Positions 1 to 12,280 of a stretch of 64,000 nucleotides of DNA are shown piece by piece. Where the stretch lies: NCBI GenBank assembly GCA_949752735.1, contig OX457036.1:88478987-88542986 (forward strand). Reading direction: 5' to 3'. The notes under the pieces were generated by a model. It did not search any database, was not told the DNA's origin, and saw only the letters and a list, made by a program, of their open reading frames with translations. The position numbers and the translations under genes are program-made. The first letter of the stretch is position 1. Each line of letters begins with the position of its first letter. Source of the stretch: Lumbricus terrestris. Its lineage: Eukaryota > Annelida > Clitellata > Crassiclitellata > Lumbricidae.

Positions 1-1071
1 CTGCATATCACATGAACAGCTATGGGCGACAATGGCAGAAATGGGCTTCCCATCACATATCATCGATCTACTGAACAAATTATATTGCAAACAACAAGCT
101 AAAGTAAAGGTTGCAGGTACACTATCAGGAGGCTTCAGAATAAAGAAGGGAGTGAGACAGGGATGCGTGATGTCACCTCATTTGTTCAACATCATGGCAG
201 AGACGGTTATGAGAGAGGCACTGGAGGGATGGCAGGGAGGAATACGGATAGGAGGAAGGGTCATTACTAACCTAAGATACGCAGACGATATAGTACTATT
301 AGCGGGAACAGAATTGGAGTTGCAGGAACTGACAGAACGACTACACCAAGCAGGAGAAAAGAGAGGTCTGAGGATAAACATGAATAAAACCAAAGTTGAT
401 GACACAAAAAGGCAGAACGTGTAATATTGAAATTGGAGGACAAAAACTGGAACAGGTAGACACCTTTCATTACCTGGGATCGCTGATAACTGAAGATACA
501 GACAGCAGCACAGATATAAGAGAGAAATTAGCAAGAGGACTCAACACAGGGACAGCGTTGAAGACGCTATGGAAAAGTCATAATATCAAAATGATTACCA
601 AGATCAGACTCATGAAGGCTTTGGTATGGCCAGTGGCGACATATGGGTGTGAAAGTTGGACGATCAGAAAGAGAGAAGAAGACAGAATAAATGCTTTTGA
701 AATGAAATGCCTAAGAAAGATCTTGAGAGTGCAATGGACAGAGAAAAGAACAAACGAGTGGGTATTGGAGAAAACGGGAACAGAAAGGACCTTATTGAGC
801 ACGATAAAAAGAAAGAAGCTCATTTACTTCGGTCATTTGATGAGGAAACAGGGGGATGCTTGGAAAAGGAAATAATACAGGGTACAATTTCGGGAGCAAG
901 GGCAAGGGGAAGACCGAGGATGGGATGGATAGCTAACATCATCGCGTGGATGGAACTACCATTCGAGAGGATATTGAAGGAGACGGAGGACAGGAAAAAG
1001 TGGCGAAAGCATGTCCATGAAGCGACCAACCCTCGAATCGAGGATGGTTAAAGACAAGACAAGACAAGGGC
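1..1071 (+). mobile_element. Non-LTR retrotransposon, 3' part of reverse transcriptase ORF (frameshifted)
   Basis: Carries the second half of a LINE reverse transcriptase. From base 32 the frame reads a G-V-R-Q-G-C motif followed by the catalytic L-R-Y-A-D-D-I-V box (about 277-300). After a frameshift near 400-425 comes the thumb/C-terminal region with Y-L-G-S and Y-G-C-E-S-W motifs (to about 860). After a second shift near 860 comes the conserved tail ending G-R-P-R-M-G-W ... K-W-R-K-H-V and a stop at 1049-1051. A short A-rich tail with AAGAC repeats follows (to about 1071). The 5' part, including the endonuclease, lies left of the window or is missing. The motif style is that of the RTE-like endonuclease-reverse transcriptases common in invertebrates; I do not assign a clade. 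Two frameshifts make it inactive. Confidence 0.85.
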
Positions 1072-1374
1072 CTTGTAGGCAGTCATCGGAACTACTTTTG
1101 AAAATGGCGATGATTGTAAGTGACGTAGAAACTCGAGTCGATGTCATACAGCAGACGCGAGCGTGTAACGCGTAAAAGAGTCCAGTTAATTTTCACTTTT
1201 AGGACGAATTTAAATTGTTGAAAGTCAATGAAGTATGTTTCAAAATGCATTATTGGCATTTAATTCCGATGGACGTCCAGTTAAAAACTGCATGGCCTGA
1301 AAAACACGAGGATCAACAGTAACGATACCATGATGACGGTCCGAGAGAAGACGAAAGATCCACAATGAAAATAT

Positions 1375-1850
1375 TCTATTAAGAAAATGTTTGGAGGCTG
1401 GAGCTTAGTCTGGTGGGCTCAATAATTATTATATCTTAAGAGCTTTTCTTTCTAAGACGTTTAGTGGTTTGTTCAAAAAGATTTTAGATCACAGAATTAA
1501 GATAAGCGGTTATTCGAAAGAGTCAAAGAAATGGTTTTGTGCATATCTGCTTATATTCCATCATTGGATGAATATAATCGTTGAATGTCGGCGCTTGATC
1601 TGAAGTGTGTCAAAGAAAATGTCTTTGCAGTTGTGCAATATAAACGTCTATTCAAAAGGAAGTAGTCAAGAGACTTAGAGAGCTTCCTGAAATTTGGAAA
1701 TGCATTTGATACAGATAGGTCTATAATATGGGGGTCAGCTTTTGTTTGTGCGGCAATATTATTATATTACTTAGTCAGACCATCATCCACCCGCCTATCA
1801 TGGCGTCTTCCATCACATAAAATCCACCCATCCATAAATCCATTAACCCT
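1375..1850. repeat. Diverged duplicate of 9478-9975
   Basis: Aligns by eye along its length with 9478-9975, sharing blocks such as TTTCTAAGACGTTTAGTGGT, GGAAATGCATTT and AAATCCACCCATCC with many small indels. The partner block lies just upstream of the PAN exon of PCL-A. This copy may therefore be the 5' flank of another PCL paralogue to the left. No coding potential seen. Confidence 0.7.
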
Positions 1851-3376
1851 TTGACGAACACTTTCCGCGCCAACGCATTTAGCACACCTGGGGTTCAATG
1901 GACCCCACCGATAACATGGGTCGAAATCATATCAATAATTATTAAATAGAACTTGGGAATGAATGAATGAAAATCATGTTGTACAAAGCACATGCACTCG
2001 TGGAACATGTTTGGTCAATATAATTATGGGTCTAAAATTAACCCTGTGACTACCAAAGGGGTGATGGTTTACACCCCTCTATAGGTTTTTTCAAAATAAA
2101 ACTTGTTTCGTATGAAATTTTTTTGACATTTTAAGTAGCTGTAGTAGTTCATTTACACACATTTTGAGGTGAGATTTGCGATGATAACCCATACCGTTCA
2201 AACGTTATCCTCGGTATAGGCTACCCGAGGTGCCAGGGAGGGTTGGAAACCACTCACTAAGATTATCGACTATATTATCCTATCCATCCTTTATTATGAA
2301 AAGAAAATAGACTCACTAAATTTGTGCACCCTGTGTAAAATGAAGAATAAAGTCACTGGTCGATTTGAGCGTTTATTTTTGTTACTGATTTTAGTGACAG
2401 TTGCCGATTTTGAATGCTACCAGGTAACCAGTAGAAGGCCAATCCGAAAACTCAATCTCTTCTTTCTTTTCCTAGATTTAGGTTCTCGTAGTCTATAACT
2501 CTATATGGAGATTGACACACGACTTCTGGTTTTAACAACTCTCATTGCTGTACTCAGCTAAAGGAATTTCGCAAACTCTCCCAAACTATTCACTTCTAGT
2601 CAGTCTCTGAGATGACTGTGTTGTGTGTAAGCTAGTTCCAGCACGTCTGCAAGTGACTGCAATCATTCCTTCGAGAGATAGCCGAGTTATAAGGATTGGA
2701 AAGAGATAATCATATAGGGCAGACGAATGGCGATGCTTTTGTTCTTTCTGGGCTCTGGCTGACGACTATGACAGGTAGCTCTTTAGACCGAGACTTTGTC
2801 TTCGACGATTTTTTTATGAAAGCCAGAGCAGGATGATGGAAAAATTCGCCACAGTTGTAAAGTGGATCTTAGTCGAAAAATAAATTGATTGGGTGACGTA
2901 ATGAAGATTTTGGTGGCCAAACTATGTATTGGCGACGAAACCGAGTGCGAGGCAGGGATAAACGCCATCTTGCACAGTTCGGTGCTCAACCATTGTGAAG
3001 CATGACAATCGTGGCTTGTGTAGTCTACATGCTATTATTCATTATTATTATTCCTGTGGGATTTGTCGAACTCTTTCCATAAACTGCTCAAGATTTTCCT
3101 CTTCTGCCATTCCTGGGTCGGTAGCATCTCTGAATAGTTATCTTGAACCGGCGGTATTAACTTTCATATATCGATAGCTAGATTGATAGATAGATTATAA
3201 TCATTCCATATTAAATTTCAATACTCGTTTCAATGTTAGTATAATATATTATAAATGAAATGTTAGCTACAGCTTTTGAGCTTAGGGTACTATTGCGGCA
3301 CTCGGCTTCAAGAATCTTCCTTTTGCGGCCCGTGGAACCAAACAGGTTGGACAGCACTGCTTTGGAACCTTCAGAT
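1851..3376. other. Intergenic, no gene recognised
   Basis: AT-rich sequence without convincing exons. Two similar words, TTAACCCTTTGAC (about 1845) and TTAACCCTGTGAC (about 2038), resemble piggyBac-type ends at TTAA. No opposing end was found, so no element is called. Confidence 0.4.
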
Positions 3377-3695
3377 CAGGGGCGGATCCAGGGGCCAATC
3401 CGGCCATGGCCCCCATCTAAAATTGTGCATGGAAAGTGGCCCCCATTTGGTTTCAACAAGCCATTAAGCCAGAAAGCAGGAAACCAGAGAGGCCATTACT
3501 CCGACGACCAGGATGACTGATGACTAAAAAAGTCATCAACTATTTTGGCGGATGAAATGGTATCCTTGTCTCGTGAATTCGAGACAAATGACTAAAAAAG
3601 GTCATCAGATTTTTCAGCGACCAAGACGAAAACATTTTCCTGGCCCAAGACCCTAAATTTTGGGCCCACATCGAAAAATTCTGTATCCGCCCTTG
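3377..3695. mobile_element. Short non-autonomous hAT-like element (MITE)
   Basis: A 319-bp element with imperfect terminal inverted repeats: CAGGGGCGGATCCAGG at the left and, as reverse complement of the right end, CAAGGGCGGATACAG. It is flanked by a perfect 8-bp direct repeat, CTTCAGAT (3369-3376 and 3696-3703). The CAG-type ends and 8-bp duplication are the hallmarks of the hAT superfamily. The inside has no transposase. Confidence 0.85.
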
Positions 3696-3989
3696 CTTCA
3701 GATTAAACCATCAACATCAACTTAGATTTCTGGCGGCTACCGACTGTAGCTCTACCGGGTGGATTCTATACGATGATATAGTGCAAAAACGGCATCGTCA
3801 ATTCTGGGCGCATGGCATGATATGTGTAGGAAAGAAGGCACAATATGTTAGGAAAGATTGTGAGCGTGTGTTTTTTCTATACTGCATGGTGGATTAAGCA
3901 ACGAGATTTTTACTATTCTAATATCTCGTAAAACTTTCGAAGTCATTTTACCGCAGGTGGATAAAGCAACGAGCAAACGAAGTTTAAGC

Positions 3990-4157
3990 CATAAATGTTA
4001 ATAATATTAATTTTTGTCTGCTGCCAATTGTCCCCTCTGATACGTTCTACCGCAATCTTAAAACTGTCCTCTTTCGAGTTTGGTTGGCGGCGCTAGCCTA
4101 TATAAATTATAAATCCTCTCAATAAAATTCATATAGATCTAATGAATGAATGAATGA
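3990..4157 (+). mobile_element. LINE 3' remnant with (AATG)n tail
   Basis: The last residues of a LINE C-terminal region (roughly F-Y-R-N-L-K-T-V-L-F) run into the GGCGCTA...TATATAAAT 3' end and a short AATG-repeat tail at 4141-4157. This 3' end recurs at 5180-5640, 37900-38170 and 32891-33303. Confidence 0.5.
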
Positions 4158-4321
4158 AAATAAAAAGAAGATTAGTGCGATCAATAGCAACAAGAGTCTT
4201 TCTATCGAGTCATCAGTAATAACTGTCTTCGATCGGTGCGGCTACTGAGCAGTTGGCGAAGTCGTATTGTATACATGAAATTCCAGGTTAGTGCGATCAA
4301 AAGCAAAGAGGTAAATTTGAC

Positions 4322-4430
4322 GTTATAGAATGCCCCGCCTTCCTCTTCCTGCCCTCTGTCTTTGTCTGTCTGTCTGTCATCTGCCTATTTGTCTGTCTGC
4401 CTGCCTGTCTATCTGTCTGTCTTATTTTTC
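4322..4430. repeat. (TGTC)n-type microsatellite
   Basis: Imperfect CTGT/TGCC tetranucleotide tract just downstream of the PCL-A stop codon (minus-strand sense). Confidence 0.7.
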
Positions 4431-4554
4431 TCGGAAATAACGTGCACTTGCATATAATCTAACAATAATAGGCCTACTAATAATTATAACACCAATAGCG
4501 ACGACATAATCGACATCATCGTCTTCAGCTTTTCCTTCACAGAATCTATATAGA

Positions 4555-5682
4555 CTACGAAGGATCGCACTGACAGAGATAACACAAAGCTCTTTCACAG
4601 TCCGTGTCATTCCACTCGTAGGCTTTTGCCGACAATGTTTGTACACAAACCTCATTGACACCGGCACAATTTGATTCACCTCTGAACCAATTGCTGTACG
4701 TTACATTAAATTCATTTCCTGACATTGACTTCCAAACAAAAGGAGATCCGCAGTCGCTTGTGTTTTGACGCTGTGCGCTGAGCCACACAGAATTTCGACG
4801 GTTTATACATACACCCGATGTATCATCTGCAACAAGAAAATTTGACATAATTATCCCAACTTGGACAGCTTTGAGAACAAAACAGTTTACGTCGTGGTGT
4901 CAAAACATAACATCGCCCAAAAAATTTGATTACTATGGAGTAATCCAACGCTTTATACACTGCATCAACTATTAAGCAATAGCTCGACCACCACATTGAT
5001 TTTCCTCTTTTGCATAATAATTATTACATGTATGTCACTGTTTAACTAAATATAAGAATAGTCGAAGTGCCCTATTGATTATCAAAAATAATTTTATCAA
5101 TTAAAATGTATAAAATTTATTAATTTTAGTAATAATTAGGGCCTACAATTATTAATAATTATTCATTTATAAAATTTATAAAATAAAATCAATTGCCGCA
5201 TTCCTAAATATGCCCCCGTCTCTGCTTATAATGTGTGACGCTCTTCACTGGCTCCCTGTTTCACAGCGCATCTCCTACCGAGTTGTTGCATTTGTTTGGC
5301 GATGCCGTCTTTCTTGTGCTCCGTCGTACTTGTCTAGTCTTTGTCGACCTATCTCCGACCTTGCAGCCCGTCGAACTCTTCGCTCTGCGGCAACGGAGGA
5401 ACTTTTGGTTCCGCGAGCTCTCACTTCTATCAGACAGCGCCGAGCCTTTTCTGTTGTGGGTCCCTCTATCTGGAATGGCCTCCCACTAACCTTGCGACTT
5501 ATGTCTAGGCTAAATTCCACTGCATTTTTTAAGTATCTCAAATCCTACTTTTTCAGCTCTGGCTGGACTGGGAGCACCTCTGAGTAGATTTTAGAGTGAC
5601 GCTATATAAATTCTCGAAATGAATGAATGAATGAATTGATGCGCACAACTAACTGCAGAACAGTGGCAAGCGTATAATTATA

Positions 5683-5718
<36 letters not shown>

Positions 5719-8700
5719 TATACTTAAATGGACCGCCTGCAAACGCACTGCGGGAACATCAATCAGTTATGAACAACAATGAATGTATATATATATACAC
5801 ATAACTAAATAATCAATAGGCCTAATAAAGTAAGTGAAAATGCAGTTAATCTCATTGTTACATAAAGTATGCTAAATAGCAGAATAAACATATCGATAGT
5901 CATTTATATAATTATGTAGATAGCAGTTGACATTCATTCCACTCTTAACTCCGCCACTGGTTGGTCTCTGCCAGTGCCAGTCCCAAGCCTGGATAAAAGA
6001 GGAGGACGACACTAATCATCTATGATACGACAGTGTCATTAAACATGTAACAAGAAGTTATTTCTCTATATCTGTGAACATTGGTACTCACTTGTAAACT
6101 TAGAAGAAAGGTAAGAAGCCATTGCGATTTGTTCATCCGCGTTTCTTACTACCACGAGTCTCGAGCCACCACGAAGCTCTTGACATTTTTGAATCGCTGT
6201 AGTCCAATTGCCTGCTTCATGTATGAGCAGGTAGCAGCTTCCAGATTCAGGTTGATACTGAAAGCTTGCAGGGCAAACTATAGAGAGCACAAAATGTAAT
6301 GCACAAAAATTAATTATAAATTCATCATTGCATAACTGTAGGCTACAAATGTATATCATTAGCATAATTTAATTTATTAGGCCTATCATTTTCTTATCTA
6401 TCACTGAATTGGGACTCAATTCATGAATCAGCTGCAAAAACTTAAACTTCTAAATGCTTTTCTTAGCTATAGCCTACATGCAATAGAATCTTTTACAGAG
6501 ATAAAGGCAGTTCTAAAATGTCTTTCCAAAACTCATTCCGGACTATAATTCAATGTGAAGATGAAAAAAAATTATAAGATATAAGTTGCAACATTCAGTT
6601 ATCTATAATTTTTATCTTGTAGTAGAAACGTATGATTTATGTAAACAATTAGGCCTATTATGCTGTTATATAAATAGCCCTATACGTAGCGTGAAAGCAA
6701 TCCCAAAATCGAAACTTCACATCGCAATCCTCCTAGTGAGTCAAGCAATCGAAACCCACATAGGCCTACATGGTAAATTTTACTCTTGATACGAGCGCTT
6801 GCATGTCACAGAAAATCCCATTTCTTACGGCAGAGCAATTTCAACTTTAGGAATAGATAATCTGTACTTTGGTATATATATATATAATATATATATATAT
6901 AAACACTGTTATGCCCTGCAACATTTATTGACATAATAATATTTAATCACCTTTTTCGTCACAGGATTCGAGATCTTTGATCTGTCAAGTAAAAGAAAAA
7001 GTATTTGAGCTTGTCAATTAATTATTGTCAGTAGAAGAATAGCGCGGTGTCCTGAACATGCAAATGATTACTGGAAAATGCAGAATAGACTAAGTCGCAA
7101 TTGTGTAAAAAAATCGACATGAAACTTTGAACGCAGCAGCATTATTTTAGCATAGTCAAGTAGCAGGCGTTACGCATTAGGCCTAAATGCATTTGTATTT
7201 TTGTGGACGATCGCATGAAAAAGGAATCACAGGTCTGTTTCAAAAAGCATTGTTTAAACACATTTTTTCGCGTTAGAGAATTGGTGATAGGTCTACTAAA
7301 AATGGACAGAGTGAAACCAAGAAAACTATGTTTGGGAATCTTTATAGAATAAAATGCTTCTAAGTTCTAATTCTCTGCCTTGCATTTGTCAGGCTCTTGC
7401 TAAAAACCGCTACCGCGACCATTGGGTTCCACCTCGACCTCAACTCGGCCCGAACCACCATGTGCTACTCTTACGGACAACCCTTTTGACTCAACGCAGC
7501 GCTCGTGAATAAGCCGGTGCCTCGCGCTTGGCTTTCGAGTGGCGCTTTAGAAATTAAGAGATTACGACAACGATTAACTAAGACCGACCATTCAAAAGAA
7601 TTCATAAAGCTACTCATCTGATCTTCGGTACTTCCACTTTAGAAACCCAAATGACACCCACCCTAACAGCTACTAAGCCCCTCCGCTCATTTGACAACCG
7701 GACTCGGACCTTCTTCCGGCTACCATTAGAACAGCCATTTGAGTAGATGGATGCGCTGGTGCCTGCGATTGACTTTCGAGTGGTGCTAAGAAATTAGGCC
7801 TACAATTTAAATATAGAAGTAAATAGAGGGAGCATGAATAGGGTCTAAATGGCTGAATTAAAAATAGGTGTAAGTTTTCCACGGGGCACAGGGACTTCGT
7901 GCATGCACGCCTTCAGGAACCTACCCTTTAACAATACTATTTTTTTGTTTTTAAAGCAAATTTCTTTTCACTTAAGAAACTATTCATATCTAAATTACAA
8001 AAAACGTGAAACAGATAGGCTAAATATGCACTAAAATGCTCTTTGAAGAATACCCATGCATATTCATATACATGTAGGCTAATTTCCTTATTTGCATTTT
8101 TCAACCTCTTGCTACCAGAACATTTAGAAGCGACCCTCGTATTTTGCCCCTAGCCTACCTGTAAAAATTTCTGCGGGCACCCATGTAAACAATAACTTAC
8201 AGTCAAATGATGACTTGCTCGCACGGAATCCTTGAAAGTACGGAGACAGATAAAGGGATATCGGTCGAAAATAAAATTTGCCTCAGGAAAACAACTAGGC
8301 CTACAGACACCAATAAAAATTAAGAAAATTAATATGGTCACATAAAACTACAAAAGCGAAAAAAACGAAACAGATTTAAAAACAAATAACCAGGATTTTC
8401 TAAGAAGAGTGACAAACAAAAGACTATTTACAACTATGATTAGCCTACGTCTGACTGCAAGGCTAATCGGAGTAGAGACATATTTAGGTTCACAAGACGT
8501 TACCTGTGCATGATTGCATCCCGACTTGACTGCACAGTTAGTAGGTGTATAATGGAACAGTTCACAACTTCTAAGATCTTCTCTGTAGTTGTAGTTGGTA
8601 CAGTTGTCAACCCGAGTACATTGCATAGCACATTGCGCTGCAAAAGGGATGCAGGTATTGGAATCATCGAATTGGAGAGGCAGCTGGTCAAAACCAATGA

Positions 8701-8845
8701 CCACGGTTGGTTCATCGATAGCACAGACAGCAGTTCCGTTAAATAAACGAGTGGCCTTGAACGTCTTTGCTTCAGTGACGCATCTATCAGTAGCAAGAAT
8801 TCCAAGGCACAAAATAACAAGATGACGATAGAACGAAGGAAACAT
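4555..8845 (-). CDS. PCL-A: secreted PAN/apple + C-type lectin protein, 276 aa, 4 exons
   Basis: Predicted secreted lectin. Exons on the minus strand: 8504-8845, 6951-6981, 6092-6277, 4555-4826 (342+31+186+272 bases, 277 codons with stop). All introns are GT-AG and all phases agree (0, 1, 1). Residues 1 to about 19 are a signal peptide with a hydrophobic core; a second in-frame ATG lies 33 bases upstream (8876-8878). Residues 20-114 form a Cys-rich PAN/apple-like domain (C-A-M-Q-C, D-N-C-T-N-Y, C-E-L-F). A 10-residue linker exon follows, then a CTLD (about 125-276) with V-W-L-S-A-Q, a G-E-S-N motif where calcium-binding lectins usually have E-P-N, and the W-N-D triad. It ends C-Q-C-D-P-S with no membrane anchor. 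Serine in place of the E-P-N proline may alter sugar binding. A LINE fragment sits in the last intron. The model is from splice logic only; no transcript seen. Confidence 0.85.
5180..5640 (+). mobile_element. LINE 3' fragment (L2/CR1-like C-terminus) in PCL-A intron
   Basis: Frame from about 5210 to the stop at 5585-5587 encodes the typical LINE C-terminal region: A-L-H-W-L-P-V near the start, R-R-A-F-S-V-V-G-P-S-I-W-N-G-L-P later. It then runs into GCACCTCTGAGTAG, GACGCTATATAAAT and an AATG-repeat tail (5619-5636). It is antisense to the host gene and 5' truncated. L2-like rather than RTE-like, judged by the C-terminal motif. Confidence 0.85.
5689..5717. repeat. (AAGT)n microsatellite
   Basis: About seven AAGT units, resembling the AAGT tail of the LINE ending near 29440, so it may mark an old LINE 3' end. 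Confidence 0.7.
5935..6050. repeat. Dispersed repeat, shared with 50230-50335
   Basis: Shares ACTCCGCCACTGGTTG, then TCTGCCAGTGCCAGTCCCAAG and the following GGATAAA-GAGGAGG with 50230-50335. A shorter match (GCCAGACCCAAGTCTGGAGA) is at 46688. Family unknown; probably the 3' end of a LINE or SINE. Confidence 0.6.
6982..8503. other. First intron of PCL-A
   Basis: Intron between the PAN exon and the linker exon of PCL-A. Contains five or more TAGGCCTA/TAGGCTA words and a duplicated stretch (7480-7560 against 7730-7800). No further exon found; in particular no Ig exon. Confidence 0.6.
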
Positions 8846-9470
8846 TGCCTTGATGTGATTCTCAGCTACTGAGTCCATCGGAAGTTAAACGCTCAACGAC
8901 GACAGTTGGTCTGCTCGCTGACGCCAGGCGAGGTCGCAATACACTAAATAAATGTGCAGTAGACCTATGCAGCTGCACCGTAGGACGGTTAGACTAAATC
9001 TATTCGTCGCATGTGCAATTATGCAGGCAGCCACACTTGAGCGCTAAAAAATAGTGGCCATAATTATATCATGTTCTCTTCTCTGTCGGTTTCGATTAAT
9101 CGATAACTAAGTCTAACCTTACTTCAGCATGCACCAGACATTGAATTAATCGCAAACATAATAGAATTGTTGAACGTACGAGAACAATGCCCCGAGGGCA
9201 GTATGGCTAGATGCGCCTGTCATTATTAAATTTTTTTGTTTAAGCGAAACAGACAGTTCAACCAATAGGATCTAGGATATTTTAATATGGGCGTTATGGC
9301 CAAGCGGGCTTTTCCTTGCAATTTGCGTTTCGATCCGCCTACTAGCACGTGCCACGCATAGAAGTGGCTCCAGCACATAACCTCACCATTATGAATTCAC
9401 TGACAGTAATTAGTGTGGCCACAGAGTCCTTCGAAAACGTGTTAAGTTGTTAGCGCGTCGTTTTAGGAAT
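8846..9470 (-). promoter_or_regulatory. Conserved 5' flank of PCL-A
   Basis: Sequence upstream of the PAN exon is recognisably shared with the flanks of PCL-D (32601-33480) and PCL-C (21705-22015): ATATCATGTTCTCTT, TCGATTAATCGAT, GACATTGAATTA and ACGAGAACAATG, with the same order and spacing between them. In PCL-D the block is split by a LINE. Conservation could reflect shared promoter function or just recent duplication. No TATA box or start site is assigned. Confidence 0.4.
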
Positions 9471-9477
9471 ATTTGAT

Positions 9478-9975
9478 GAAGAAAATGTTTGGAGTTTTCT
9501 CTCGTAAATACATGTATAGGCCTACACAATTCTTGAAGAGAAGGTTCTTTCTAAGACGTTTAGTGGTTTATTCTAAAAAATTCTATTCTTCAATTACGCT
9601 AATCGGTCATTGGATCGTCGATTTGAAATTTTCAAAGAAAATTTGGTTTGTTCGAATCTCTGCTTTTATTCCTTCGTTTGTTGGAAATCATCGCTGAACG
9701 TCGGACCTTTATCTGAAGTGCGTATAAGAAAAATGTCACCGCAGTGGTGCGATATCATCGCATATCCAAAAATGAAATTGTCAAGAGACTTAGGAAGCTT
9801 TCTAAAATCTGGAAATGCATTTTATGCAGATAATATTATTATAATTATGCAGATTGGCTTCTGCTTTTGTTTGTGTAGCAATTAAAATTATTATTACTAC
9901 ATAACCCATCCATCATCCTGCCGCCAATCATGGCGCTTTCCATCGATAAAATCCACCCATCCACAAATCCATTAA
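9478..9975. repeat. Diverged duplicate of 1375-1850
   Basis: Partner of the block at 1375-1850, sharing start, end and order of conserved words. Lies about 0.6 kb upstream of the PCL-A start. Followed by imperfect CCATC/ATCC-rich sequence to about 10100. Confidence 0.7.
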
Positions 9976-10530
9976 TCCAACCACACCTCTATCCTTGCAT
10001 TCACCCATCCATCCAATCCATCTATCATAAAAATGACCCATGCTTTCATACATCCGTCCGTCCAAGCATCTATTTGTCCAACCATCCGTCCGTTCGTAGG
10101 CCTACATGCATATACTCAGCCATTCAACTATTCATACCTTCAAGCATGTGCTAATTCATTCATGTATGTGCATAACCTAGCTATCCCTAGGCCTATGTCC
10201 GCCTATATACAATGCATAGACCTACGTGCTTCATGGTGCTTACATGGATTTAACACGCGTAATATAAATACATATTTTTTTTTATATAATATGCATGAGC
10301 AGAGGGCTATAATATATCTAGGCATAGTACCTATAACTTTAAGTACCTTCATGCATTGAACCTCGATCGATCTTCCATGGCTGCACATGTATGCATTGAA
10401 TAAATAATTAATTATTTTTCTACCAGTTCCAACTTAGTCGCTCGGGAAATCGTGGTCACATAGTTCACGCACTCAAATACATTGTATTTCGTCCGGACTA
10501 TTTTTTCATGAACAGAGTAACAGGGTCACC

Positions 10531-11052
10531 GGACAAAATGGTAGCAGACAAAATGGTACGGACAAAATGGTATGGACAAAATGGTATTGGGACAAAATGG
10601 CATTGGACAAAATGGTACGGACAAAATGGTATGAACAAAATGGTATTGGGACAAAATGGCATTGGACAAAATGGTACGGACAAAATGGTATGAACAAAAT
10701 GGTATTAGGACAAAATGGTACGGACAAAATGGTATGGACAAAATGGTACGGACAAAATGGTATGGACAAAATGGTACGGACAAAATGGTATGGACAAAAT
10801 GGTACGGACAAAATGGTACGGACAAAATGGTATGGACAAAACGGTACGGACAAAATGGTATGGACAAAATGGTACGGACAAAATGGTATGGACAAAATGG
10901 TACGGACAAAATGGTACGGACAAAATGGTATGGACAAAACGGTACGGACAAAATGGTATGGACAAAATGGTATGGGCAAAATGGTACGGATAAAATGGTA
11001 CGGACAAATTGGTACGGACAAAATGGTACGGATAAAATGGTACGGATAAAAT
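10531..11052. repeat. 15-bp minisatellite, about 35 units
   Basis: Tandem array of the 15-mer GGACAAAATGGTACG and variants (ACG/ATG alternate in the last triplet; some units carry TATTG or CATTG). Because the unit is a multiple of three, all frames stay open on both strands; these are not genes. A shorter array of the same unit in the opposite orientation lies at 12156-12280. Confidence 0.95.
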
Positions 11053-11911
11053 AGGACGGTAAAATGGTACATATTTAATGGTACGTATAAAATCGTGTAA
11101 TAATACATTTGCTATTATCGTGCAAACAGGGCCGATAACTGACAAAATAACACCGGTGCATTCCCGGAAACTGGCCCAAACGGTCTGCTACATTTTGTAT
11201 TGCGCTTTTTTTAAAGCGCCTGATTGATTTAATTATTATAAATATTCAACGTACAAGAGGATGTCACTGTGTTTCCTCTTTTATCTTAAATCTATAGCCA
11301 CTTTATTTTTATTATATTTTTTTATTATAAAAAGTTATTGACAAGATTGATACTTTTCAACGTGCTATAATTTAATATAATACTATAATTTTTAGATTTG
11401 AATAATCCGCTCCCAGTTTATCATACGGGTTTTCGCAAGGGTCACTCTTCTGAGAGACTGAGACGCTTCTGGTTAGCCTCTTATCAGGTAGGCTACATAT
11501 GGGACTATCGATAAGTCACAGGTGTTTCTTAGGGTACCACTTTTTATATGCCTCATGCCTGGGTCTTGCTCAGACGTGTTTTGCTTCAGCTTTAGAACTT
11601 CTTTTGAGCCGGATTGGGTCCGAGGCGCTACTGGGTACGTATAGTAATCTTGAAATTGCGCTGCATATCATATATGTATATCTCCATGGAGAGGAGTATT
11701 TTTGGGTCTTTGTTTGAGGAATTGCCAGTGCCCTTATGACTTGCGCCCCATGTCACACTATTTTAAACCCACCTGATAAGTGTGACAATAACTATAATTA
11801 TTCCTAGTTTACTGTAGAGACGATAACTTCTGGCTAACTCTTATATTGTGTTCATTATTTATCTCTGCTGTCATTGGTTACAGTTTCTCATTCAGGGTTT
11901 TTAACAGCGGA

Positions 11912-11948
<37 letters not shown>

Positions 11949-11974
11949 CCTATATAATTATTATATATATATAT

Positions 11975-12016
<42 letters not shown>

Positions 12017-12155
12017 ATTAATAAATAGTCCTAATAGTATGATTCGTACCATGCGCCTCTGAGTGGGTATTTTGAAGGGGCGCTACACAGATTTTTTAAT
12101 GTATGAAATGAAATGAATTAAATCCAAGAATCTTTATCCGTATAATTTTTATCTG
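11053..12155. other. Spacer between inverted minisatellite arrays
   Basis: AT-rich spacer with (TA)n at 11918-11974, (GA)n at 11979-12013 and a probable LINE 3' remnant at 12050-12110 (GCGCCTCTGAGTGGG ... GGGGCGCTACACAG). A weak LINE-like reading, G-F-R-K-G-H-S-S-E, occurs near 11430. No gene. Confidence 0.45.
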
Positions 12156-12280
12156 TACCATTTTGTCTGCTACCATTTTGTCCATACCATTTTGTCCGCT
12201 ACCATTTTGTCCAAGTACCATACCATTTTGTCCGCAACAAATTTGTCCGTACCATTTTGTCTAATACCATTTTGTCCCAA
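12156..12280. repeat. Same 15-bp minisatellite, inverted orientation
   Basis: Eight or so units of TACCATTTTGTCCGC, the reverse complement of the 10531-11052 unit, separated from it by about 1.1 kb. Confidence 0.9.

Noticed and set aside
1845..2060. piggyBac-like TTAACCC ends
   Set aside because: Two same-orientation words and no opposing end or transposase.
9288..9345. tRNA-like start (TGGCCAAGCGG A-box match followed by TTTCGATCC)
   Set aside because: The same stretch is present, degraded, upstream of PCL-D (about 33400) as part of the duplicated flank, and no cloverleaf or acceptor stem forms.
10531..11052. CRISPR-like array
   Set aside because: Units are directly adjacent with no spacers and the DNA is eukaryotic; it is a minisatellite.
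10506..11145. Open frames of up to 200 codons on both strands
   Set aside because: Produced by the 15-bp minisatellite, whose period is a multiple of three; no start, domain or neighbour supports a protein.
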